Shown here piece after piece: positions 24,703 through 33,577 of a stretch of DNA of 64,000 bases. The notes under the pieces were generated by a model, which worked only from the letters and a program-made list of their open reading frames with translations, did no database searches and was not told the DNA's origin. This DNA comes from Janibacter sp. Soil728 (GTDB taxonomy: Bacteria > Actinomycetota > Actinomycetes > Actinomycetales > Dermatophilaceae), in contig NZ_LMRZ01000004.1 in the NCBI RefSeq assembly GCF_001428305.1, forward strand, positions 445,913-509,912. Direction: 5' to 3'. Positions within the stretch are counted from its first letter, which is position 1. Every line of letters starts with the position of its first letter. The translations under genes were made by a program, and so were the position numbers.

Positions 24703-25839
24703 ATGCACCCAGTGAAGACCTTGGCCGTCATCCTGGCCGGAGGCAAGGGCTCTCGCCTGCATGGCCTCACCGATGACCGCGTCAAGCCGGCTTTGCGCTT
24801 CGCGGGGACCTACCGCCTCATCGACGTGGCGCTGTCCAACCTCATGAGCAGCGGCATCACCGATGTCTGGGTCGTCGAGCAGTACCTCCCGCACTCGCTC
24901 AACGACCACCTGTCCAACGGCCGCCCGTGGGACCTTGACCGCAACCGGGGCGGGCTGCAGATCCTCGCCCCCTTCACCGGGGCGACGGGGGAGGGTTTCG
25001 CCGAGGGCAACAGCGACTCCCTGTGGCGCCACCGCGAGCGCATCGCCAGCTCGGGTGCGGATGTCGTCCTCGTCCTCAGCTCGGACCACCTGTACGTGGC
25101 CCGGCTGGAAGAGGTGGTGGCCGATCACGTGGAGGCAGGCGCTGATCTGACGATCGTCACCACGCGCACGGACGGTGACGCCTCACAGCACGCCGTCGTC
25201 CTTTCGGACGACGACGCCACGGTGACGGACTTCGCCTACAAGCCCGACGAGCCGGCGAGCGATGTCGTGGCAACGGAGATCTTCTGCTTCGACGCGGCCG
25301 AGTTGCTCCTCGCGCTCGAGCGGCTCCACGACGAGCTCGGAGAGCTGGGCGACTACGGGGAGGACCTGGTCCCGTGGTTCGTCGACAATCGTCGCACGCG
25401 CGCCCACCGCTTCGAGGGGTACTGGACCGACATGGGCACGCTCTCCTCGTACTGGCGCGCCCACATGGAGCTGCTCGACGGCACGGGTGTGGCGCTCGAC
25501 GACGCGAGCCGCCCGATCCGCTCTGCCCAGCCACAGCTGGTCCCGGCCCGGGTGGCCGCTGGTGCGGTCGTCGCCGACAGCCTGCTCTCGCCGGGGTCCC
25601 AGGTGGCGGGGACCGTGCAGCACAGCGTGATCGGCCCCGGAGTGGTGATCGACCGCGGTGCCCACCTCATCGACTGCGTCGTCCTGGACGACGTGCACAT
25701 CTGCTCGGACGTCCACCTGGAGGGATGCATCGTCGTCGACGGTGCGGACCTCTCGCGGGCGGTCACGCTGGGCACCCCGTCGTCCGTGACGCTCGTCGAC
25801 CTCGACGGGAGGGTCAGCGCCACCGACGCGCGTCCCTAG
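24703..25839 (+). CDS. glgC: Glucose-1-phosphate adenylyltransferase (GlgC-type)
   Basis: 378 residues, slightly short for GlgC (about 400-430). The nucleotidyltransferase core is intact: LAGGKGSRLHGLTDDRVKPAL (21 residues with the ATP loop and basic residues), YRLIDVALSNLMSSG, SSDHLYV and the substrate loop around EGYWTDMGTLSSYW near residue 246. A left-handed beta-helix C-terminus follows (VIGPGVVIDRGAHLIDCV and repeats). It makes ADP-glucose from ATP and glucose-1-phosphate for glycogen or alpha-glucan synthesis. It is isolated from other glg genes; some regulatory-site residues may be missing, so it could be a divergent paralogue. Confidence 0.82.
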   Translation: MHPVKTLAVILAGGKGSRLHGLTDDRVKPALRFAGTYRLIDVALSNLMSSGITDVWVVEQYLPHSLNDHLSNGRPWDLDRNRGGLQILAPFTGATGEGFAEGNSDSLWRHRERIASSGADVVLVLSSDHLYVARLEEVVADHVEAGADLTIVTTRTDGDASQHAVVLSDDDATVTDFAYKPDEPASDVVATEIFCFDAAELLLALERLHDELGELGDYGEDLVPWFVDNRRTRAHRFEGYWTDMGTLSSYWRAHMELLDGTGVALDDASRPIRSAQPQLVPARVAAGAVVADSLLSPGSQVAGTVQHSVIGPGVVIDRGAHLIDCVVLDDVHICSDVHLEGCIVVDGADLSRAVTLGTPSSVTLVDLDGRVSATDARP

Positions 25840-25843
25840 GACG

Positions 25844-26662
25844 TCAGCCGCGCCACTCGTCGAGATCGATGTCCTCGTCCGCGTCGGCCTCGCCGCGGCC
25901 GCGGGCGATGAGCCCGGCAGCCGCCAGCAGGACGAGCAGGACGCCCAGTCCGGCGATCCAGACCCACGTCGGGACGCCGCCGTCGCTGGCGCCCTCGACT
26001 CCGTCCGTCGGCGCTGCGGCGGAGGAGGAGGAGCTGCTGGTGCTGTCGGGTGCGGTCGGCTGGGTCTCGCCGTCGGTTGCGCTCGTCGACGAGGAGGGGG
26101 ACGAGGAGCTGCTCGTCGGTGCGGTCGTCGAGCCGGGGGTCGGCGACGTGGCGCCAGGGCTGCTCGCGGGGGGCGCGGTGGCCGAGGACTCGCTCGATGT
26201 CGGGGACTCGGTGGAGTCGCTCGTGGTGGAGGTCGGCGGGTCGACGGCGCCCTCGTCACCGGCGGGCGGTGTGTAGGTGAACTTCACGGTTCCGCTGATC
26301 GGGTGGCCGTCGGCGCTGATCACCTTGTAGGTCACCGTGTAGTCGCCGGCGGCGAGCGAGGACTTCAGAGGTTGGTAGACCGTGTTGCCGTCGACCTCGA
26401 GCTTGCCGTCGGTCGCGTCGGTGGAGCCGCTCTTGACGCTGACCTGGTTGAGGCTGTCCTTGATCGGCTCGTTGAACCGCAGCATCACCTCGGGCGGTGT
26501 CGCCGTGAGTGTCGACCCGTCCTTGGGGCTCGACGCCTCGAGGCGCGCGTGGGCCGATGCAGGGGAGGCCGTCACGGCCATGGCGACGAGCAGCGCTGCG
26601 AGAGTGAGGATTGCGCTCGCAAGGCGGACGAAGGGGGCAGGAGTCCGGTGTGTGGTGGTCAC
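25844..26662 (-). CDS. CopC-domain copper-binding protein with signal peptide and C-terminal membrane anchor
   Basis: 272 residues from GTG at 26662. A signal peptide (about residues 1-37) ends at ASA, so the mature protein starts with His, the classical CopC copper ligand (HARLEASSPKDGS). The CopC fold continues to SADGHPISGTVKFTY with the second His. A Ser/Thr/Pro-rich linker of about 90 residues, a membrane span (about 233-254) and a short acidic cytoplasmic tail follow. It probably binds copper outside the membrane. No ycnJ/copD gene is adjacent. It converges on glgC with only 4 bp between the stops. Confidence 0.85.
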   Translation of the reverse strand: MTTTHRTPAPFVRLASAILTLAALLVAMAVTASPASAHARLEASSPKDGSTLTATPPEVMLRFNEPIKDSLNQVSVKSGSTDATDGKLEVDGNTVYQPLKSSLAAGDYTVTYKVISADGHPISGTVKFTYTPPAGDEGAVDPPTSTTSDSTESPTSSESSATAPPASSPGATSPTPGSTTAPTSSSSSPSSSTSATDGETQPTAPDSTSSSSSSAAAPTDGVEGASDGGVPTWVWIAGLGVLLVLLAAAGLIARGRGEADADEDIDLDEWRG

Positions 26663-26769
26663 TGGACCATCGTGCCTGATGACTCGACGGCAGTGCGGGA
26701 GGCGAGTGGTCACGAGCACCCTCGAAGAGCAGGTACGATGGTCCCCGCTGCCCGAAGTTCAGGGCACAT

Positions 26770-26846
26770 GGTGGGTATAGCTCAGCTGGTAGAGCATCGC
26801 CTTGTGGTGGCGAGGGCCGCGGGTTCAAGTCCCGTTACTCACCCCA
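26770..26846 (+). tRNA. tRNA-His (anticodon GTG)
   Basis: Cloverleaf with acceptor GTGGGTA/TACTCAC, an extra G at -1 (26770) facing C73, as needed by histidyl-tRNA synthetase, anticodon loop TTGTGGT (anticodon GTG), T-loop GTTCAAG. CCA appears to be encoded at 26844-26846. Confidence 0.96.
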
Positions 26847-26888
26847 AAGATGAAGGCCCCCCGGTTCGCCGGGGGGCCTTCATCTTTT
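26846..26888. terminator. Rho-independent terminator after tRNA-His and orn (bidirectional)
   Basis: Arms of 19 bp (26846-26864 and 26869-26887) close a TTCG loop, followed on the plus strand by a run of T residues. It ends tRNA-His transcription and, on the minus strand, lies 15 bp past the orn stop. Confidence 0.93.
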
Positions 26889-26902
26889 TTCTCGTCGCAG
26901 GG

Positions 26903-27526
26903 TCAGCTGACCTGGTACTTCGCGGCGATCTGCTTCAGCTCGGCGCTCTCGAGCCCGGGCTGGGGACGGAAGACGGCCTCGCGGTAGTACCGCAGCTCCG
27001 CGATGGACTCGGTGATGTCGGCCAGCGCTCGGTGGCCGCCGTTCTTCTCCGGCGAGGCGAAGTAGGCCCGCGGGTACCAGCGCCGCGAGAGCTCCTTGAT
27101 CGAGGAGACGTCGATCATCCGGTAGTGCAGGTGACCTTCGAGCGCGGCCATGTCACGTGCGATGAAGGCGCGGTCCGTGGCGATCGTGTTGCCACCGATG
27201 GGAGCCTTGCCCGCGTCGGGCACGTACTCCTTGATGTGTGCGAGGACGGCGTCCTCGGCCTCCTTCAAGGAGGTGCCCTCCGCGAGGACATCGAGCAGAC
27301 CGGACATGGTGTGCATGTCGCGGACGAAGTCGTTCATCTGCGTCAGCGCAGCCTCCGGCGGCCGGATGATGATGTCGATGCCCTCGTCGAGCTGGTTGAG
27401 CTCGTAGTCCGTGATGAGGACAGCGACCTCGATGAGCGCGTCGTGCTCGAGGGAGAGCCCGGTCATCTCGCAGTCGATCCAGACGATGCGTTCGGACGAA
27501 GTCGAAGAAGTCACGCGCGTCACCAT
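26903..27526 (-). CDS. orn: Oligoribonuclease
   Basis: 207 residues. The DEDDh exonuclease core is complete: WIDCEMTGL (first Asp/Glu), PPEAALTQMNDFVRDMH, GKAPIGGNTIATDRAF with the next Asp, YRMIDVSSIKEL and NGGHRALADI with the catalytic His and last Asp. It degrades 2-5 nt RNA and pGpG-like dinucleotides to mononucleotides. ATG 27526 is chosen; a GTG a few codons in is also possible because the first 10 residues (MVTRVTSSTS) are not conserved. Confidence 0.94.
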   Translation of the reverse strand: MVTRVTSSTSSERIVWIDCEMTGLSLEHDALIEVAVLITDYELNQLDEGIDIIIRPPEAALTQMNDFVRDMHTMSGLLDVLAEGTSLKEAEDAVLAHIKEYVPDAGKAPIGGNTIATDRAFIARDMAALEGHLHYRMIDVSSIKELSRRWYPRAYFASPEKNGGHRALADITESIAELRYYREAVFRPQPGLESAELKQIAAKYQVS

Positions 27527-27606
27527 ACCGACCCGGCCCGAGTCACCCGCGTCACTGGGGAGTTCTACCCACCGACAGCGGTGGTGGGCTCGGTTAGCGT
27601 GGCGCC

Positions 27607-29166
27607 ATGAGCTCGACTCCGCCACCTCCTCCCTCCGGTCAGCCGCCGGCACCCGTGGGACCGCCGCCGCCCCCGAGGCAGGCTGGCCCGCCCCCGCCGC
27701 CTCCGGGTGCGCGGACGACGCCCCCGCCTCCCCGTCAGCCGTCCGCGACACCCAGCACGGGTGGGGCGTCCGAGGACACCCTCACGCGACGGATGCTGCG
27801 CCGCGGGGCACCCGAGGAACCGGAGTGGTACCGCACGGCCAGCCGCTCGATCGCGCTCGCGGAGGAGGAGGCACGGACCGACTCCCGGCAAAAGGTCCTG
27901 GCCCAGCAGCAGGCCTACGAGGCCCAGCAGCACGCAGCGGCCCAGGCCGCAGCCCAGCACCACGCCAACCAGGCCTTCGCCCAGCAGCAGGCGCAGCACC
28001 AGGCCTGGCTGCAGCAGCAGCAGTACAGCGCTCACTACGTGACCTCCCAGGCCGAGGCCAACCCGACCCCGCGGCCCACCCTGCGCACCTGGTTGCTCGC
28101 CGGGATCGTCGCCGTGGCGTCCCTGGTCATGCTGCTGCTCTTCGCGCTGTACTACGGTCTCGCCTTCGGCATCGTGCTCAGCCTCGTCAGCCTTCTCGCG
28201 GCCCTCATCCCGCTGACGCTCGTCGTCCCGATCTTCTTGTGGCTCGACCGCTTCGAGGCGGAGCCGTGGAGGTACCTGCTCACGGCCTTCCTCTACGGGG
28301 CGCTGGGGTCGACCTTCCTGGCCATCATCGGCAACGGGATCTTCGGGGCGGTGCTGGGCTCGATCTTCGGTGCCGGCAACCAGGACGTGCTCACCGCAGT
28401 CATCGCCGCACCCCTCGTCGAGGAGACGACCAAGGGCGTCTTCCTCCTGGTCATGTGGTGGTTCATGCGGCGGGAGTTCAACGGCCTGACCGACGGCATC
28501 GTCTACGCGGGCATCGTGGCCGCCGGGTTCGCCTTCACCGAGAACATCCAGTACTTCGCGGGTGCCGCCATGGAGCAGGGCGTGGCCGGGTTCGGCTGGA
28601 CCTTCGTCCTGCGAGGGCTGGTCACCCCCTTCCTCCACCCGATGTTCACGAGCATGACCGGTATCGGCGTCGGGCTGGCGGCCATCTCGCGGTCCATGCC
28701 GGTCAAGTTCGTCGCGCCCGTGCTCGGCTGGTGCGCCGCGGTGCTCCTGCACGGACTGTGGAACCTCAGCGCCTCCAACGGCCTGCCCGGCCTGATCACG
28801 GGGCTCGGGGTGGGATTCATCGCCTTCGTCAGCTTCATCTGCTTCGTCGTCTGGACCCGCCGGCGTGAGGCGCGGGTGATCGGCCAGCACCTGGTGGCCT
28901 ACGTCGACACCGGCTGGATCTCTGGCGACGAGGTCGGGATGCTCGCCTCGATGAAGGCACGCCGTGCCGCGCGTCGGTGGGCGAAGTACCACCGGGGCCC
29001 GCAAGGGGTGCGGTCCATGCGCAGCTTCCAGGACTGCGCGTCCGAGCTGGCCCTGCTGCGATACCGGCAGCTGAGCCACGTGGCCGAGCCCTCGTCGCTG
29101 GAGCGCGAGCGGGTGCTGCTGGACTCGATGACGGCCCGCCGTCGCGAGTTCGCCGGAGCCGTCTAG
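27607..29166 (+). CDS. PrsW family intramembrane metalloprotease-like protein with Pro- and Gln-rich N-terminus
   Basis: 519 residues. Residues 1-50 are Pro/Gly-rich, and residues about 95-140 are Ala/Gln/His-rich, both probably disordered. Seven or more membrane segments start at about 162. The PrsW motifs are present: EE at 272-273 (PLVEETTKG), FTEN (E312), H344 in FLHPMFTSM and LLHGLWN. PrsW proteases cut anti-sigma factors inside the membrane in other bacteria; no sigma/anti-sigma pair is in this window. A cytoplasmic tail of about 100 residues follows the last span. The end overlaps the convergent transferase gene by 4 bp. Confidence 0.85.
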   Translation: MSSTPPPPPSGQPPAPVGPPPPPRQAGPPPPPPGARTTPPPPRQPSATPSTGGASEDTLTRRMLRRGAPEEPEWYRTASRSIALAEEEARTDSRQKVLAQQQAYEAQQHAAAQAAAQHHANQAFAQQQAQHQAWLQQQQYSAHYVTSQAEANPTPRPTLRTWLLAGIVAVASLVMLLLFALYYGLAFGIVLSLVSLLAALIPLTLVVPIFLWLDRFEAEPWRYLLTAFLYGALGSTFLAIIGNGIFGAVLGSIFGAGNQDVLTAVIAAPLVEETTKGVFLLVMWWFMRREFNGLTDGIVYAGIVAAGFAFTENIQYFAGAAMEQGVAGFGWTFVLRGLVTPFLHPMFTSMTGIGVGLAAISRSMPVKFVAPVLGWCAAVLLHGLWNLSASNGLPGLITGLGVGFIAFVSFICFVVWTRRREARVIGQHLVAYVDTGWISGDEVGMLASMKARRAARRWAKYHRGPQGVRSMRSFQDCASELALLRYRQLSHVAEPSSLERERVLLDSMTARRREFAGAV

Positions 29167-29852
29167 CCCGCGGAGGGGCCGACGACGACGTCGAGCGACT
29201 GCGCGGTCAGCGCGGCCACGGCGGCGCGGTGGTCCCCGGCAGCCAGCGCCACATCGGCGATCGAGATCGCCGCGGGCCGCGGTGCGTCGGCCCGCCAGTC
29301 GATGAGCGCCGGAACCTCGAGCGGACCGGACACGAGGACCTCTGACGGGTCGACCACGAGACCGTGGCCGGTCGCCTTGAGGACAGCCTCCTTGCGCGCC
29401 CAGACCTGCGCGCGCGCGACGAGCAGGTCGTGCCCGGCGAGGCCGCCGAACCCCGGGGTCTCGTCGCGGGAGAGCGTCGCCCCGGCGAAGCCCTCGAAGT
29501 CGGCGTCGGTGAGGTCCTCGACATCCACGCCGACACCCGCGCCCTGCGCCACGGCGACGACCGCGACATCGGGGGTGTACGAGAGGGAGAAGTGCCATCC
29601 GGGCGCCTCGACGAGGCTCGGCTTGCCGTGCTTGGCGCTGTCGCAGGTGGTGCACCGCCGCTCGAAGACCAGCGAGGCCGGGTCGCGCTCGAGCAGCTCC
29701 CCGAGGACGCGCCGCACCAGTGCGTGCCCGGTGACGAAGGGGGCGGCCTGCCGCTTGCGCTCGGCCCGGGCGCGCTCGCCGTCGTCGAGCAGAGCAAGGT
29801 CGGCGGGGGAGTCGCTCACCACGGCCTCGCGCACGATCACACGGACGGACAT
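29163..29852 (-). CDS. 4'-phosphopantetheinyl transferase, Sfp-type
   Basis: 229 residues from ATG at 29852; an ATG at 29864 would add MIGS. It shows the Sfp superfamily signature: GVGVDVEDL (metal-binding Asp/Glu near residue 111) and ARAQVWARKEAVLKATGHGL, the W-x-x-KEA-x-x-K helix. FERRCTTCDSAKHGKP is a typical actinobacterial pre-motif. It transfers phosphopantetheine from CoA to carrier proteins of fatty-acid, polyketide or siderophore synthesis. It stands alone here; siderophore uptake genes are 14 kb away but no synthesis genes are seen. Confidence 0.88.
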   Translation of the reverse strand: MSVRVIVREAVVSDSPADLALLDDGERARAERKRQAAPFVTGHALVRRVLGELLERDPASLVFERRCTTCDSAKHGKPSLVEAPGWHFSLSYTPDVAVVAVAQGAGVGVDVEDLTDADFEGFAGATLSRDETPGFGGLAGHDLLVARAQVWARKEAVLKATGHGLVVDPSEVLVSGPLEVPALIDWRADAPRPAAISIADVALAAGDHRAAVAALTAQSLDVVVGPSAG

Positions 29853-29929
29853 GGACCCGATCATGGCAGGTCAGGACGGTCACTACACTGAACCCCGCCC
29901 CGCGTGGTCACCAGTGACACACGGGGCGA

Positions 29930-30003
29930 GCCTCCGTAGCTCAGGTGGACAGAGCAAGGGCCTTCTAATCCCTAGGTCGTTGGTTCGAATCCAACCGGGG
30001 GCG
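29930..30003 (+). tRNA. tRNA-Arg (anticodon TCT)
   Basis: 74-nt cloverleaf with acceptor GCCTCCG/CGGGGGC (one G-T pair), D-arm AGCTCAGGTGGACAGAGC, anticodon loop CTTCTAA (anticodon TCT, reads AGA/AGG) and T-loop GTTCGAA. The discriminator is G, and CCA is not encoded. No clear terminator is seen before the GTPase gene 51 bp on. Confidence 0.95.
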
Positions 30004-30054
30004 CTCCGTCGTTTCGCGCACTGCCGCAGGGCTTTGGCTGGTTAAGGTGGGCGC

Positions 30055-31779
30055 ATGGCTGAGATCGCACGGGACAGTGCTGTGGACGGCGACCTCCTGG
30101 CGAGGATCTCGGCGTTGCGCGATGAGGTCGACCGGAGCCGGCTGACCCTGGACCTGCCGAGCACGCAGCAGGCACGTGTGGAGCGGCAGGCGCTGCTCGA
30201 CCAGCTCGACGACTACGTCATCCCGCGGCTGTCCTCGATCGACGCGCCGCTCCTGGCCGTCGTCGGGGGGTCGACCGGCTCGGGCAAGTCGACGCTGGTC
30301 AACTCCATCCTGCGCCGCGAGGTGAGCCGTTCCGGCGTCCTGCGTCCCACGACCACCAGCCCCGTGCTCATCCACCACCCCGATGACGAGCGGTGGTTCC
30401 GCGACGCGCGGATCCTCCCTTCGCTCGCCCGGGTCACCGGTGAGGACCGGGGTGAGCCGCAGCCCGGCACCGTCCGCCTCGCCCCCTCGCAGACCCTGCC
30501 GCCCGGGATGGCGATCCTCGATGCCCCCGACATCGACTCCGTCGTGTCGGCCAACCGCGAGCTGGCGGCCCAGCTCCTCTCTGCAGCCGACCTGTGGCTC
30601 TTCGTCACCACCGCGGCCCGGTACGCCGACGCGATCCCGTGGAACCTGCTGCGTCAGGCCGCCGAGCGGGGGACCGCCGTGGCGCTCGTGCTCGACCGCG
30701 TCGACCGCCCGGCCATGGCCGAGGTCCGCACGCACCTGATCGAGATGCTGCGCGAGCAGCACCTCGAGACCGCCCCCGTCTTCACGGTCCCCGAGACGCA
30801 GCTCGACGCCGAGGGGCTCATCCCCGAGGCCGACATCGAGCGTCTGCGGGGCTGGCTGACGGCGCTCGCCGGCGACCAGCGGGCCAGGACGAGCATCATC
30901 CGCCAGACCCTCCAGGGAGCCCTGCGCTCCCTCGACGGCCGCGCGCAGCGTCTCGTCGAGGCCGCGCAGTCGCACCGCGAGCAGACGAGCAGCCTCTCGC
31001 AGGCCGCCTACGACGCCTACGACAAGGCCGAGGAGGGCGTCACCGACGGCATGCAGGACGGCCAGCTGCTGCGCGGCGAGGTTCTCGCCCGGTGGCAGGA
31101 GTTCGTCGGTACAGGAGAGTTCTTCCGCAAGGTGGAGAAGGGGGTCTCCAAGATCCGCGATCGGGTCACCTCCGCGGTGTCCGGCGGCCCACCGCCCTCC
31201 GCCCAGCTCGACGAGGCCCTGCACACGGGCGTCAGCGCGCTGCTGATCTCCGAGGCGGACACGGCGGCGGCGACGGTCGCGCGGACCTGGCGCGGCACCG
31301 AGGCGGGACCTGTGGTCCTCGAGGGGCACCCCGACCTGGCGCGCTCATCCGCGCAGCTCGAGCCAGCCGTCGAGCGCCTGGTGCGTGACTGGCAAGACGA
31401 TGTGCTCGACATCGTGCGCGCCGAGGGCGCCAACCGCCGCACCAACGCCCGCGTGGCCGCGTACGGCATCAACGGCATCGGCCTCTTCCTCATGCTCGTC
31501 TCCTTCGCCCACACCGGGGGAGTGCTCGTCGCCCCGGAGGTGGCCATCGCCGGTGGCACCACGGCCCTGGCCCAGAAGGTGCTCGAGGCGATCTTCGGCG
31601 ACCAGGCGGTGCGCGACATGGCCAGGAAGGCCCGCTCGCTCCTCATCGATCGGGTCGAGGCGTTGTACGCGGCCGAGCGGGACCGCTACACCGAGGTGAC
31701 CGGGGACCTCGCCGTGAGCGAGGCCCAGATCCGCCGCCTCCAGCAGGCGACCGCAGCGATCGGTGAGGTAGTGCGATGA
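30055..31779 (+). CDS. Dynamin-like/YfjP-type GTPase, first of a pair
   Basis: 574 residues. A helical N-terminus precedes Walker A (GGSTGSGKS, residues 71-79), switch Thr residues (RPTTTSPV) and a G3 motif LDAPDIDSV near residue 155. The usual NKxD base motif is replaced by LDRVDRP, so guanine specificity is doubtful. Long helical stretches follow, with a hydrophobic hairpin at about 474-520, as in membrane-remodelling dynamin-like proteins. The stop overlaps the second GTPase start by 4 bp. The two may form a heteromeric membrane-associated GTPase. No signal peptide is seen. Confidence 0.75.
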   Translation: MAEIARDSAVDGDLLARISALRDEVDRSRLTLDLPSTQQARVERQALLDQLDDYVIPRLSSIDAPLLAVVGGSTGSGKSTLVNSILRREVSRSGVLRPTTTSPVLIHHPDDERWFRDARILPSLARVTGEDRGEPQPGTVRLAPSQTLPPGMAILDAPDIDSVVSANRELAAQLLSAADLWLFVTTAARYADAIPWNLLRQAAERGTAVALVLDRVDRPAMAEVRTHLIEMLREQHLETAPVFTVPETQLDAEGLIPEADIERLRGWLTALAGDQRARTSIIRQTLQGALRSLDGRAQRLVEAAQSHREQTSSLSQAAYDAYDKAEEGVTDGMQDGQLLRGEVLARWQEFVGTGEFFRKVEKGVSKIRDRVTSAVSGGPPPSAQLDEALHTGVSALLISEADTAAATVARTWRGTEAGPVVLEGHPDLARSSAQLEPAVERLVRDWQDDVLDIVRAEGANRRTNARVAAYGINGIGLFLMLVSFAHTGGVLVAPEVAIAGGTTALAQKVLEAIFGDQAVRDMARKARSLLIDRVEALYAAERDRYTEVTGDLAVSEAQIRRLQQATAAIGEVVR

Positions 31780-33437
31780 GCCGGCTGAACCCCCTTCGTC
31801 GATCCGGTGGTGCCGAGGCGGCCCTGTCGGTCGAGGAGTTGAGCGCACGAGCCGACGCGCTGTCCGGCGCCCTGGAGATCGGCGGTTCCCGACTCGAGCC
31901 CGCGCCGGCCACGCGCGCCGGTGAGATCGTCGACAAGGTCCGTGAGCGCACCTCCCTCGTCGGTGGCCACACGGTCGTCGCCCTCGCCGGTGCCACGGGG
32001 TCGGGCAAGTCCTCCCTCTTCAACGCACTCATCGGCGCCGAGGTGGCTCGATCGGGGATGCGCCGACCGACGACCTCGACCCCCACCGCGGCCGTCTGGG
32101 GCTCGGAGCCCCCGGGCGAGCTGCTCGACTGGCTCTCCGTCGGCACCCGGCACCAGGTCGAGGGGCCTGACGCGGACCACCTCGAAGGTCTCGTCCTCGT
32201 CGACCTGCCGGACTTCGACTCGCGCGAGTCCGCCCACCGTGAGGAGGCGACGCGGGTCCTCGAGCTCGTCGACGTCTTCGTCTGGGTCACCGACCCGCAG
32301 AAGTACGCCGATGCCGTCCTCCACGACGACTACGTCGCGGTCCTGCGTGAGTACGGCGCGGTCACCATCGTCGTGCTCAACCAGGTCGACCGGCTCCCCG
32401 CCGGTGGGCAGGAGCAGATCGAGGGGGACCTGGCGCGACTCCTCGAGCGCGACGGCCTCGCCCGCAACGAGGTCATCGGCACCTCCGCGCGCACCGGCGC
32501 CGGCCTCGATGAGCTGCGCGCACGCCTGCACGACGCGGTCGAGCACTCGGATGCCTCCCGCCACCGGCTGGGTGCCGACCTGCGGACTGCGGCCGAGGGC
32601 CTGTCCTCGTCCGTCGCCGACGTCGAGGCAGGGGTGCCCGACCGCACCCGCGTCGAGCTCGTCGACGCCCTGGCGCGCAGCGCCGGCGTCCCGACCGTCG
32701 TCGATGCCGTGGCCCGGGACTTCCGCATGGAGTCGTGGGCGCGGACCGGGTGGCCCTTCACCCGCTGGGTGCGGGCCTTCCGTCCTGCGCCCCTGAAGCG
32801 TCTGCGCCTCGATCGGCAGGCCGAAGGCTCTCCCGACATCACCGAGCACGACGTGCGCGCGGTTCTGGGTCGCTCGTCGATCCCGCCGCCGGCGCCCGCA
32901 GCGCGCGCCGCGGTCGATCTCGCGTCCCGCCGCATCGGTACGGCCGCCGGCGAAGGGCTGCCCACCCGGTGGGCCGATGCTGTCGCTGACGCCGCGCGCC
33001 CCCCGAGCAAGGACCTCGCCGACGACCTCGACCAAGCCGTCATGCGCACCTCCCTCCGGGGCCGCAAGCCGATGTGGTGGGCGCTCTTCGGGCTGCTCCA
33101 GATCCTGCTCGCGGTCGCTGCCCTGGTCGGGCTCGTCTGGCTCGTCGTCATCGCGCTCGCCGGGTGGCTGCAGCTGCCGGCCATCCCGACCTTCGACGTC
33201 GGCCCCTTCGCCACGCCCTTCCTCCTGCTCGTCGTCGGTCTCCTCGCCGGCCTGCTGCTCGCGGCGGTCGGCCGTTGGCTGGCCGGGATCGGAGCGCGCA
33301 AGCGGGGCAAGATGGTCGACAAGCGCTTGCGACTGGCCATCGGCGAGGTCGCGAACGAGCGGGTCGTCGAGCCCGTCGAGCAGGTGCTGACCGACCACGC
33401 CGGCTCGCGAGCGGGGATCCAGCGCGCGCTCGGCTGA
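31776..33437 (+). CDS. Dynamin-like/YfjP-type GTPase, second of a pair
   Basis: 553 residues. Walker A AGATGSGKSSLFN near residues 69-81, RRPTTSTPT as switch I, G3 LVDLPDFDS and G4 VLNQVDRLP are in order, so the nucleotide site looks more complete than in its partner. Two hydrophobic segments at about 430-456 and 472-497 near the C-terminus make a membrane hairpin, followed by a basic amphipathic tail. Paired GTPases of this kind are widespread in actinobacteria, where some act in septation or membrane repair; the specific role here is unknown. Confidence 0.75.
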   Translation: MSRLNPLRRSGGAEAALSVEELSARADALSGALEIGGSRLEPAPATRAGEIVDKVRERTSLVGGHTVVALAGATGSGKSSLFNALIGAEVARSGMRRPTTSTPTAAVWGSEPPGELLDWLSVGTRHQVEGPDADHLEGLVLVDLPDFDSRESAHREEATRVLELVDVFVWVTDPQKYADAVLHDDYVAVLREYGAVTIVVLNQVDRLPAGGQEQIEGDLARLLERDGLARNEVIGTSARTGAGLDELRARLHDAVEHSDASRHRLGADLRTAAEGLSSSVADVEAGVPDRTRVELVDALARSAGVPTVVDAVARDFRMESWARTGWPFTRWVRAFRPAPLKRLRLDRQAEGSPDITEHDVRAVLGRSSIPPPAPAARAAVDLASRRIGTAAGEGLPTRWADAVADAARPPSKDLADDLDQAVMRTSLRGRKPMWWALFGLLQILLAVAALVGLVWLVVIALAGWLQLPAIPTFDVGPFATPFLLLVVGLLAGLLLAAVGRWLAGIGARKRGKMVDKRLRLAIGEVANERVVEPVEQVLTDHAGSRAGIQRALG

Positions 33438-33577
33438 GCATCCGTCCACATCCTCGGTCAGCGATTCCTGGCTCTCCACACAGTGCGCAGGGTCGTGCTC
33501 GGCCCTCTCCCGACCCTCGAGGGTGGAACCCACGAGCCGCCCGGTCCACGGGGGGCGGGAGAGCTGGGAGAGCAGTC

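Noticed and set aside
31686..33533. A 615-residue minus-strand frame opposite the second GTPase
   Set aside because: No recognisable domain, skewed composition and complete overlap with a gene that has intact GTPase motifs.
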